A DNA stretch of 31,764 bases, from NCBI GenBank assembly GCA_049975245.1, contig JBNGDB010000023.1:1-31764 (forward strand), in the 5' to 3' direction. Shown piece by piece: positions 15,560-23,117 of this stretch. Positions within the stretch are counted from its first letter, which is position 1, and each line of letters opens with the position of its first letter. Made by a program: the position numbers and the translations under genes. The notes under the pieces were generated by a model, which was not told where the DNA came from, did not search any database, and worked only from the letters and a program-made list of their open reading frames with translations. The DNA is from UBA117 sp049975245 (GTDB lineage: Archaea; Methanobacteriota; Methanobacteria; Methanobacteriales; Methanobacteriaceae).

Positions 15560-16510
15560 ATGCTGACAACAGTAGTGGGTAGCTATCCACCAATTCCCCA
15601 AGAGCCAAAAACGTTTAAAGATAAAATTTCTAGTATTATGGGAACCTATGATAAGTATAAACCCGCCATAGCTCTGGCTGTAGGTGATCAAGTCAAAGCA
15701 GGGGTAGATATGATCTCTGATGGTCAGGTAAGAACGGGTATGGTTGAATTTTATGCTAGTTCAATTCCGGGAATGACTGTGGAGGAAAATATACCAAAAA
15801 TATTGGGAAAAATTAGTCCCTTAGCATTTTCTATAGGTGCAGATGACCTTAAATATGCAATTAAAGTTGCAAAATCAATTTCAAAGGATTATAATAATTC
15901 TAAAAAATTGCAAGAGGGTGTAAAAGGAGTTAAGGGAGTTATAACAGGACCATCTACATTAGTTTTTTCATCAAGAATAGAGGGTTTCTATAAAAATAAA
16001 GAAGATCCTATAATGGATCTAGCATACGCCTTAAAGAATGAAGCCCAATATCTAGAATCGGCCGGTGCCATATATATCCAGATAGACGAACCATTTCTTT
16101 CTACTGGCATGGTTGATATATCTACTGCTAGAAAGGCTATTGAACTTATAGTTAAAGATCTGTCCATACCAGTCGGTTTACATGTTTGTGGAGATGTTAA
16201 CCTAGTTTTTGAAAAACTTTTAACCTTCCCTGTGGATATAGTAGATTGTGAATTCGCCGGGATCCCTAGTAATCTGAAAGTATTGGAAAATGTTAATCTT
16301 AAAGGAAAAAGGATAGGATTTGGATGTTTTGACACTAAAAGTGATCGTGTTGAAACCAAAGAAGAAATAAGAAACTTAATAAATAAGGGAATAGAACTTA
16401 TTGGATCCGAGAAAATGATTGCTGATCCAGATTGTGGAATGAGAATGAGAAACCGTGAATCCGCATTTAAAAAACTTCAAAATATGGTAGATGTGGTAAA
16501 AAGTCTTTAA
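15560..16510 (+). CDS. metE: Methionine synthase, short archaeal MetE type
   Basis: A 316-residue homologue of the C-terminal catalytic half of cobalamin-independent MetE. In Methanothermobacter the short enzyme transfers a methyl group from methylcobalamin (in vivo probably a corrinoid protein) to homocysteine rather than from methyl-folate polyglutamate. The zinc ligands are seen as His208 and Cys210 (GLHVCGD), Glu231 (DCEFAG) and Cys292 (DPDCGMR). The start begins LTTVVGSYP, the usual entry to this domain. GAGG (15550-15553) precedes the ATG by 6 nt. It is followed by thyA on the same strand at about 95 nt. Confidence 0.94.
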   Translation: MLTTVVGSYPPIPQEPKTFKDKISSIMGTYDKYKPAIALAVGDQVKAGVDMISDGQVRTGMVEFYASSIPGMTVEENIPKILGKISPLAFSIGADDLKYAIKVAKSISKDYNNSKKLQEGVKGVKGVITGPSTLVFSSRIEGFYKNKEDPIMDLAYALKNEAQYLESAGAIYIQIDEPFLSTGMVDISTARKAIELIVKDLSIPVGLHVCGDVNLVFEKLLTFPVDIVDCEFAGIPSNLKVLENVNLKGKRIGFGCFDTKSDRVETKEEIRNLINKGIELIGSEKMIADPDCGMRMRNRESAFKKLQNMVDVVKSL

Positions 16511-16606
16511 ACATTATTTAAGAATGGAAAGATTGGCAAAAAGTTTTTAAAACATTTTATAATCATGAGATTATTATAGAAATATTTAATTATTGGAGAA
16601 TTTAAT

Positions 16607-17284
16607 ATGTCATTTCAAATTGAAGTTTCAGAAATAGCAGACGGCTGGGAAACACTTGTAAGAAAAATAATGCTTGAAGGTAAAGAGATTAGAGATGAAA
16701 GAGGCTCTCTTACTAAAGAATTTTTAAACACTTTAGTTACCATAACTAACCCTCTTGGTAATAAAATGTCTGAAGAGTTTTATCTTAACAAAATTGCCAA
16801 AGTACAAGAAATTCGTATACCCGAAGGATACTTCTGGAGCGGTGAAAAGCTTGAACTCTACTCAGAACAATTTTTAAGTAAAGATATCCAAGGATTTGTG
16901 TATACATATGGAAATCGACTTCGAAAACATTTTGATGATATTGATCAAATACAAGTCGCCATCGACCGCCTGAAAAGCTGTGAAGAATCAAGAAGGGCAA
17001 TATCTATTACTTGGGACCCTGCAGTTGATACAAAAACTGATGAAGTACCTTGTATGATATTGGTAGACTTAAAAATTAGGAATGGAAAGCTTTATACTAC
17101 TGCTTTATGGCGTTCACATGATATTTACGGAGCTTGGTTCCCCAATGCAGTGGGACTAACACACCTAGCTAAATATGCTGCTGAAAAGCTTGATGTAGAT
17201 GTAGCCAATGTGACGATTCATTCTATAAGTGCACATATCTACGAAGTTAATTTTAAGGACGCAGAACAGATTTTAGAATTGTAG
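16607..17284 (+). CDS. thyA: Thymidylate synthase, archaeal ThyA type
   Basis: A 225-residue archaeal-type thymidylate synthase that methylates dUMP to dTMP. The catalytic cysteine is Cys149 in DEVPCMILVDL, with the phosphate-contacting arginine pair at 129-130 (ESRRAISITW). SHDIYGAWFPNAVGL and HSISAHIYEVNF are the counterparts of the substrate-binding Asn and His-x-Tyr motifs. Archaeal members are shorter than bacterial ThyA and presumably use methylene-H4MPT rather than folate. GGAGA (16595-16599) lies 7 nt before the ATG. The position between metE and mch fits the one-carbon theme. Confidence 0.93.
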   Translation: MSFQIEVSEIADGWETLVRKIMLEGKEIRDERGSLTKEFLNTLVTITNPLGNKMSEEFYLNKIAKVQEIRIPEGYFWSGEKLELYSEQFLSKDIQGFVYTYGNRLRKHFDDIDQIQVAIDRLKSCEESRRAISITWDPAVDTKTDEVPCMILVDLKIRNGKLYTTALWRSHDIYGAWFPNAVGLTHLAKYAAEKLDVDVANVTIHSISAHIYEVNFKDAEQILEL

Positions 17285-17460
17285 GTAATGTTTTTTTGTT
17301 AAAATTATGATATGATACTATATAATCTTCATAATCTATGTTTGATAAAATTTTAGATTTAATAAAAAATTATAGTAAATTAATTAAGGAAAAAGATTGC
17401 TAAAAATCATAGAAGCATTATAAATTTTGTATCTATATAAATGTTTATTGAGGTGAAAAA

Positions 17461-18426
17461 ATGGTTAGTGTCAATCTTGAAGCTAAAAAGACAGTAGATT
17501 TAATGATAGAAAATGCAGAAGAATTAAATATCGCAGTATCTAAACTTGAAAATGGTTCTACAGTAATAGATGCCGGCGTAAATGTTACGGGCAGTATTAA
17601 AGCAGGAGAACTATACACAAAAGTTTGTTTAGGTGGATTAGCCGATGTGGGGATCTCCATACCCGGTGATTTATCAGATAAATTCGCTTTACCATCTGTT
17701 AAAATTAAAACTGATTCACCAGCCATATCAACTTTAGGTGCGCAAAAAGCAGGTTGGTCAGTAAGTGTAGGAGATTTTTTTGCCCTGGGTTCAGGTCCGG
17801 CCAGAGCTTTAGCATTAAAACCTGCAGAAACTTATGAAGAAATTGGATATAAAGATTATGCTGACATTGCCATACTAACTCTGGAATCAGATCAGTTACC
17901 TGGTGCTGATGTTACAGATGCCATTGCCAAAGAATGTGAAGCGTCACACGAAAACGTTTATGTACTGGTGGCACCAACTGCTTCGCTAGTTGGTTCTATA
18001 CAAATAGCAGGCCGAGTAGTGGAAAATGGTACTTACAAGATGCTAGAAGCACTACACTTTGATGTCAACAAAGTCAAATATGCAGCAGGTATAGCTCCAA
18101 TTGCACCAGTAGACCCTGATGGACTAAAAGCTATGGGTAAAACTAATGATGCAGTGCTATTTGGAGGTAGAACATATTACTACATAGAATCTGAAGAAGG
18201 AGATGATATAGAATCATTAGCTCAGAATTTACCATCTTCATCTTCCGATGGATATGGAAAACCTTTCTATGACATATTTAAAGAAGCAGACTACGATTTC
18301 TATAAGATAGATAAAGGGATGTTTGCACCTGCTGAAGTTGTTATAAATGATTTAACAACTGGAAAAATGTATAGAGCAGGTTATGTGAACCCTGAACTTC
18401 TAATGAAATCATTTGGTGTTGAATAA
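17461..18426 (+). CDS. mch: Methenyl-tetrahydromethanopterin cyclohydrolase (Mch)
   Basis: A 321-residue Mch, the cytoplasmic enzyme that interconverts formyl- and methenyl-H4MPT in the reduction of CO2 to methane. Characteristic stretches are GVNVTGSIKAGE, the early CLGGLADVGIS, DFFALGSGPARAL, APTASLVGSIQIAGR and, late, APAEVVINDLTTGKMYRAG. Length is as expected. GAGG (17450-17453) lies 7 nt before the ATG. The 176-nt gap from thyA contains TATA-like stretches (for example 17418-17425), so it may have its own promoter, as expected for a highly expressed methanogenesis gene. T-rich runs follow the stop. Confidence 0.97.
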   Translation: MVSVNLEAKKTVDLMIENAEELNIAVSKLENGSTVIDAGVNVTGSIKAGELYTKVCLGGLADVGISIPGDLSDKFALPSVKIKTDSPAISTLGAQKAGWSVSVGDFFALGSGPARALALKPAETYEEIGYKDYADIAILTLESDQLPGADVTDAIAKECEASHENVYVLVAPTASLVGSIQIAGRVVENGTYKMLEALHFDVNKVKYAAGIAPIAPVDPDGLKAMGKTNDAVLFGGRTYYYIESEEGDDIESLAQNLPSSSSDGYGKPFYDIFKEADYDFYKIDKGMFAPAEVVINDLTTGKMYRAGYVNPELLMKSFGVE

Positions 18427-18436
18427 TCTAAATTTA

Positions 18437-18471
18437 CTTTTAATTTTATTATTTTTCTTATTTTTATTTTT
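18437..18471 (+). terminator. Multiple T-tract terminator after mch
   Basis: Five successive T-runs (3-5 T each) occur within 35 nt, starting 11 nt after the mch stop. This is a textbook archaeal intrinsic terminator without a hairpin, suited to a strongly transcribed gene. Confidence 0.65.
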
Positions 18472-18538
18472 AATATGTAACATCAGGATTCTTCGTCAGA
18501 ATAATATTATTTTAATGCAACCAATAACATCAAAGGAT

Positions 18539-18976
18539 TCAATCAATTTTCAAAGCCTTTAAAATATTATATATACGACGATCTGTTCCCAATACCCGTC
18601 CCAGCATAGTACCTGCTGTAAGGCTAAGAACAGTACAGAATAAGGGCGTTCCATCAATCCAATGCCCTAAAAGATAAGTCCGAGAGAATACGAAAATGAA
18701 ATAAAAAACCAATATAACTGCTCCAATCCAGTCTATATTACTTACCACAATGTTAGTTTCTTCATCCCAGGTTAAATTGTACATACGACTTACTATAAGA
18801 CCTATAAAAAATCCTCCCAGGATTCCTCCAAGGACCAGTATAATATTAAACTTTCCCTGATAAACTTCCCAAATTATCAAAACTAGAATAATAAAAGTAA
18901 TCATTAGATAAATTCTTAAACGTTTAATAATTCTTTCATCAATATATTGTGCTTTGGATAATTTATTCCGTTTCAT
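18539..18976 (-). CDS. Small four-helix membrane protein, unknown function
   Basis: A 145-residue protein with about four membrane helices (about 26-42, 47-64, 82-104 and 112-130) and a basic N-terminus (MKRNKLSKAQY). A cytoplasmic basic tail follows the last helix (GTDRRIYNILKALKI). I do not recognise the family and see no catalytic motif. Upstream AGGA is a weak Shine-Dalgarno close to the ATG. It is convergent with mch and divergent from the DUF362 gene. Function cannot be stated. Confidence 0.7.
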   Translation of the reverse strand: MKRNKLSKAQYIDERIIKRLRIYLMITFIILVLIIWEVYQGKFNIILVLGGILGGFFIGLIVSRMYNLTWDEETNIVVSNIDWIGAVILVFYFIFVFSRTYLLGHWIDGTPLFCTVLSLTAGTMLGRVLGTDRRIYNILKALKID

Positions 18977-19064
18977 ATTCCTACTTTTTATAATCTTAAG
19001 CTAATAATGTTTAGTATAATAATACTAATCTAATTAATTTAAAAAATTTAAAAGGTAGATCGTA

Positions 19065-20213
19065 ATGGAAAGCAGTCAAAGTGAAATAGCCATATCATCT
19101 TGTAATAATTATAATCTATCAAAAGTGCAGAAATCCTTGGAGGAGATACTGAACCTTTTAGGGGGATTGAATTCACTTATTAAACCAGATAGTAATGTTC
19201 TACTTAAACCCAACATGTTAATGGCCAAAAGCCCTGAAGCCCATGTAACCACCCACCCCACAATTATTGAAGCAGTTATTAACGCTGTTCGTGAAGCAGA
19301 TGCAATTCCTATTGTAGGCGACAGTCCTGGAGGTATAGTGAAAGATAACGTAGAAAAATACTACCGTGCAACTGGAATTTTAGAGGTTTGTGAACGGTTG
19401 GATGTCAAAATATTGAACTTTGAAAAAGAAGGAATTTATATAAGAAAAAGGAAGAACCATACTTATCATATTGCCAAACCGGTTATCGATTGCGATTTTT
19501 TAATTAACCTTCCGAAAATTAAGACTCATGGACTTACCATTTTTACCAGTTCAATAAAAAATATGTATGGGGCTATCCCTGGTCTTACCAAGACTGATTA
19601 TCATCGTAAATCACCCAAACCTACAGAATTTTCCAGTAAGGTGGTAGATATTTTCGCCCTAACCAAACCTGATTTAAATATTGTTGACGGAATTATAGGG
19701 ATGGAAGGTGCCGGACCTTCTAATGGAAACCTCCGGGAATTAGGTATGATACTTGCCAGTACTGATGCATTGGCACTGGACAGTTATATATGCCAACTGT
19801 TGGGAAAAGATACGAAAAAAGTTCCAACAAATAAAATTGCAATGAATCAAAATCTTGGGAACGGAAATCTGAACAAGATAAATGTTTTAGGATATACTCC
19901 CCACATAATTACTGATTTTAAATGGCCATCTAACATTGCTAATACTCTTGATATGTTTCCTTCCACCATAGCTCAGGCTTTAATAAAATTATGGTGGACA
20001 CGTCCTGCAATTAACCCGGAAAAATGCACTAACTGTCAGATCTGCTTGAAAAGTTGTCCTGTAGATGCTATAAAAGAAGGTTTATTTATACCTGAATTTG
20101 AATATGCTGAATGCATTAATTGTTTATGTTGCATGGAAATGTGTCCACAAGGAGCTGTCCATCAAGATAAGAGTACTTTATTTAAAATAACATCTAAATT
20201 TTCCAGTGATTGA
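19065..20213 (+). CDS. DUF362 protein with C-terminal 2x[4Fe-4S] ferredoxin domain
   Basis: A 382-residue protein. The DUF362 domain (about 30-290) shows VLLKPNMLMAK, GDSPGG, LPKIKTHGLTIFTSSIKNMYG and GMEGAGPSNG. The C-terminus has two classic four-Cys motifs: CTNCQICLKSCP and, about 25 residues later, CINCLCCMEMCP, for two [4Fe-4S] clusters. DUF362 proteins are widespread in anaerobes and probably redox-active, but the substrate is unknown. No signal peptide is seen, so the protein is likely cytosolic. The ATG follows AAGGTAGATC, a partial Shine-Dalgarno. YjbQ follows about 100 nt downstream. Confidence 0.9.
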   Translation: MESSQSEIAISSCNNYNLSKVQKSLEEILNLLGGLNSLIKPDSNVLLKPNMLMAKSPEAHVTTHPTIIEAVINAVREADAIPIVGDSPGGIVKDNVEKYYRATGILEVCERLDVKILNFEKEGIYIRKRKNHTYHIAKPVIDCDFLINLPKIKTHGLTIFTSSIKNMYGAIPGLTKTDYHRKSPKPTEFSSKVVDIFALTKPDLNIVDGIIGMEGAGPSNGNLRELGMILASTDALALDSYICQLLGKDTKKVPTNKIAMNQNLGNGNLNKINVLGYTPHIITDFKWPSNIANTLDMFPSTIAQALIKLWWTRPAINPEKCTNCQICLKSCPVDAIKEGLFIPEFEYAECINCLCCMEMCPQGAVHQDKSTLFKITSKFSSD

Positions 20214-20312
20214 TAATAATTGACTAAATTTAATGTTACAAAAAAAAGTCATAAAAAGTAATTTATTTAAAAAATAAATATATAGTTTACAAATCAATTA
20301 ATGGTGTATCAC

Positions 20313-20723
20313 ATGGAATTAAAAACTGATTTTTTAGCCATAAAAACCAGTAAAAGAATGGAAATTGTTGACATTACCAGAGAGTTGAATGAATTAATTA
20401 AATCTCATAAATTCAAAAATGGTATTATAAACGTTTTTACGCGTCATTCAACTTCAGCACTAGCCATTAATGAAAATGAATCTGGTTTAGTTAATGATTT
20501 TCAAAAAACATTAGAAAAACTCATTCCCCAAAATGATAATTACCAACACGACCGAATAGACAATAATGCCGATTCTCATGTAAGGGCGTTTTTTATTGGA
20601 GGTAGTGAGTCCATACCAGTTAGTGAAGGATCTATGAACCTTGGAACATGGCAGAGCGTGTTCTTCATTGAACTGGATGGTCCTCGAAACCGTAAAGTGG
20701 TGGTAACATTAATGGGAAATTAA
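20313..20723 (+). CDS. YjbQ/UPF0047 family (secondary thiamine-phosphate synthase) protein
   Basis: A 136-residue YjbQ-type protein. Members form trimers and have weak thiamine-phosphate synthase activity in E. coli; the true role is unsettled. Conserved features are FTRHSTSALAINENE, DNNADSHVRA and GTWQSVFFIELDGPR. The two His-containing stretches and NADSH form the putative metal site. I start at ATG 20313, not 20301: the GGTG at 20303-20306 inside the longer version serves as the Shine-Dalgarno. The protein then starts MELKTDFLAIKT, as family members do. It is convergent with pheT only 18 nt away. Confidence 0.9.
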   Translation: MELKTDFLAIKTSKRMEIVDITRELNELIKSHKFKNGIINVFTRHSTSALAINENESGLVNDFQKTLEKLIPQNDNYQHDRIDNNADSHVRAFFIGGSESIPVSEGSMNLGTWQSVFFIELDGPRNRKVVVTLMGN

Positions 20724-20741
20724 GACAAAAAAAATAAAGAT

Positions 20742-22418
20742 TTAAGTAATAAACTCAATTTCAAAAGCAATCACTGGATATTCCAGATCAAATTGGGTTA
20801 TAACTTGTGGACTTATTTCTCCAAAGAATCCTTTAATTTCACCTTGAATATGAGTGTCTGAATCTAGTTTCTTAATTCCTTTAACTGCAGCACATCTCCC
20901 CTCAATAAAGGAGGGATGATCAAAATCTTCAATTTTCATTTCTAAATTCATGTTAGAAATAATAGCGTCCATCAAGGATTTTATCTCTGTAAAATTAGAT
21001 GAAGAATGTGTGACTGCTCCTGCTAACTTTTTAACCATTTTTACTTGTGTTTCTGCAGTATGGTCAATATATACGGTGTCACCTATTTCAAAAATTTTCT
21101 GGGGCAGTTCTTCGTGTTTGTTGTCCTCTAAAAATTCAAAAAGACCATTTAAAAGACTTTTACGTATCATAGTCCTCTCTACAGATATTGGCTGAGCAAC
21201 TTCTACCCGTTCATCTTCTTCCAAGTTTAAATGTTGATAGTGAACTTTTTCACTGGTTAACATTAAACTCATAATCTCATAAAAACCTAATCCGGTTAAT
21301 ATCTCTCTAAGAACATTATCAAATGCATGCCAGCTATCTTCATTTCCTACAGTGGCAATTTCTGGCATTTCAGGGAGGATATTATTAAAACAACTTCCAA
21401 TAGCGATATTTTCTATAATATCTACTTCATGTAGAATATCCATTCTATATGCCGGTACAGATACTTCAATTTCACCAAATTTAGTATTTTTAGCCCCTAA
21501 TCTGACTTTTTCTAACATTTGAATGGCATTTTCGTCATCCATATCAATTCCAATTATTTTTTTAGCATTAATCGTCCTAACTAATTTTTTTTGAGGCAGA
21601 AGATTTGGAGTTTCCACAGTTCTATCCACATAATTAATTTTCACTGACTTAATTTTTGCACCGGCTTCGGCAAAGGAGGTGGCAATAATGTTCAGAGCAT
21701 AATTAACTGCCTTCTCATCAGTGCCAGTTACGTCTATTAATACATTTTTAGTATTTTTAGTCAGTTTGGTTAACTCACCATTAATTATAGGAGGCATAGA
21801 AAGTACTTCTTGATTTGAATCAATTATAAGCGGATACTTTTCAAAGCTTTCTATTAAATGTGCATATTCCGCGCCCTTTTTATGTTCCTGTAAAATTTCT
21901 TTAAGGCTCATATCCTCCACAGAATCAAGTGGTACGAAAGATAAACCATTAGGATCAGCTGCATTGTAGAAAAATGGAGCAGTTATTACATCAAGATTAT
22001 GTATTCCTATGGCTACTTTTTTCCTATCTCGCCCTATGACCCAGTGTAAATCCTCTTGAAACTCCATAAGTTGTTTTAACTTATTTTCATTTAAATTTAG
22101 TCCTTCTGCCACGCAAAAAGAAACGTAAGGTCGGATGTTCTCTAATTGGGGATCTACATCTACTTCCATTCCGGAATTTTCTACTTTATAATAAGGCAAC
22201 CCCATTTCTAAACCTAAAAATCCTTTAAGTGTTCTAGCAATACCTTCTACACTGTAGTGATCAGGACGGTTGGGAAAAAATTCAACCTTTATTGTTTCAT
22301 CATCATAATCTTCAATATCACTTCCAATCATTGGAAGCAGCTCTATTAACTTTTCCTTAGATATTTTAATGCCCAAAATTTCGTATAAATCTTCGTAATC
22401 AAATGTTATTACTGGCAT
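20742..22418 (-). CDS. pheT: Phenylalanyl-tRNA synthetase beta subunit
   Basis: A 558-residue archaeal/eukaryal-type PheRS beta subunit, which pairs with PheS (not in this window) as an alpha2beta2 enzyme charging tRNA-Phe. The start MPVITFDYEDLYEIL and FFPNRPDHYSVEGIARTLKGFLG are typical. HWVIGRDRKKVAIGIHNLD belongs to the B3/B4 editing domain, and the B5 domain and a catalytic-like core (EDSWHAFDNVLREILTGLGF onward) follow. It lacks the N-terminal tRNA-binding fold of bacterial PheT, as archaeal forms do. GGAGT precedes the ATG by 8 nt. Confidence 0.96.
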   Translation of the reverse strand: MPVITFDYEDLYEILGIKISKEKLIELLPMIGSDIEDYDDETIKVEFFPNRPDHYSVEGIARTLKGFLGLEMGLPYYKVENSGMEVDVDPQLENIRPYVSFCVAEGLNLNENKLKQLMEFQEDLHWVIGRDRKKVAIGIHNLDVITAPFFYNAADPNGLSFVPLDSVEDMSLKEILQEHKKGAEYAHLIESFEKYPLIIDSNQEVLSMPPIINGELTKLTKNTKNVLIDVTGTDEKAVNYALNIIATSFAEAGAKIKSVKINYVDRTVETPNLLPQKKLVRTINAKKIIGIDMDDENAIQMLEKVRLGAKNTKFGEIEVSVPAYRMDILHEVDIIENIAIGSCFNNILPEMPEIATVGNEDSWHAFDNVLREILTGLGFYEIMSLMLTSEKVHYQHLNLEEDERVEVAQPISVERTMIRKSLLNGLFEFLEDNKHEELPQKIFEIGDTVYIDHTAETQVKMVKKLAGAVTHSSSNFTEIKSLMDAIISNMNLEMKIEDFDHPSFIEGRCAAVKGIKKLDSDTHIQGEIKGFFGEISPQVITQFDLEYPVIAFEIEFIT

Positions 22419-22616
22419 ATTTATTTACTCCATGCTAATACTATAATTTAATTCATATTAGGGGTGAATATGATCCATTTAAGTTTGGTTCTATTTAATG
22501 AACTTTAAATAATTTAATATGGTTATTATAATCTTTAATTTATTGGATTAATCATGCCTAAATATAATATAAAACAATTATAATATAAAATCTATTTTAT
22601 TAAATTTAAGATAAAT

Positions 22617-22976
22617 TTACCTTCCGGACAACATTAACATGAAGAAGATAGATTCTATTGTGAAATGCAATGCTCTATGCTGTAAATGAGTCCATTTAAT
22701 TCCAGATAACTCATGATATAGATCAATAACCATGTGAATTAAAGCTCCTAAAACACCTATTTCCAAGGAGAAGAATACCACTGAAAGGACCACAAAATGA
22801 AAAATTGATTCCAGTATCTCGTGTACTAGCCATAGTTTTATGTTGGAGGCTACAGTTTCTTTTATTATTCCTCCCAGCAATATATAAAAATCAGCAAATA
22901 CGTTCCAAAACAAAAAGGTATGAACTTCATCACTAATTGCTAGAACCACTGCAACATAAAACCATAAAAGTTCCAT
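22617..22976 (-). CDS. Small His-rich membrane protein, unknown function
   Basis: A 119-residue protein with about three hydrophobic helices. It has several histidines: DEVHTF, VHEILESIFHF, LIHMVIDLYHEL and THLQHRALHF. Clustered His and acidic residues within or near helices suggest metal binding or a hydrolase-like membrane site, but no known motif is complete. AGGGTGA sits 7 nt before the ATG, so it is translated. I do not recognise the family. It stands between divergent valS and pheT with its own spacing and ends 198 nt from pheT. The protein is likely restricted to methanogens, though that is not checked. Confidence 0.68.
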   Translation of the reverse strand: MELLWFYVAVVLAISDEVHTFLFWNVFADFYILLGGIIKETVASNIKLWLVHEILESIFHFVVLSVVFFSLEIGVLGALIHMVIDLYHELSGIKWTHLQHRALHFTIESIFFMLMLSGR

Positions 22977-23117
22977 TTACTCACCCTAACTATTTTCACT
23001 ATACACAATATTTATCTGTTAATTTTATGACACTTAATTATATCCTAGTATTTAAACAATACCCATATATTATTTTAACTTGTGCCAAAACAATATAATC
23101 ATTAAAGGAGATGTAAG

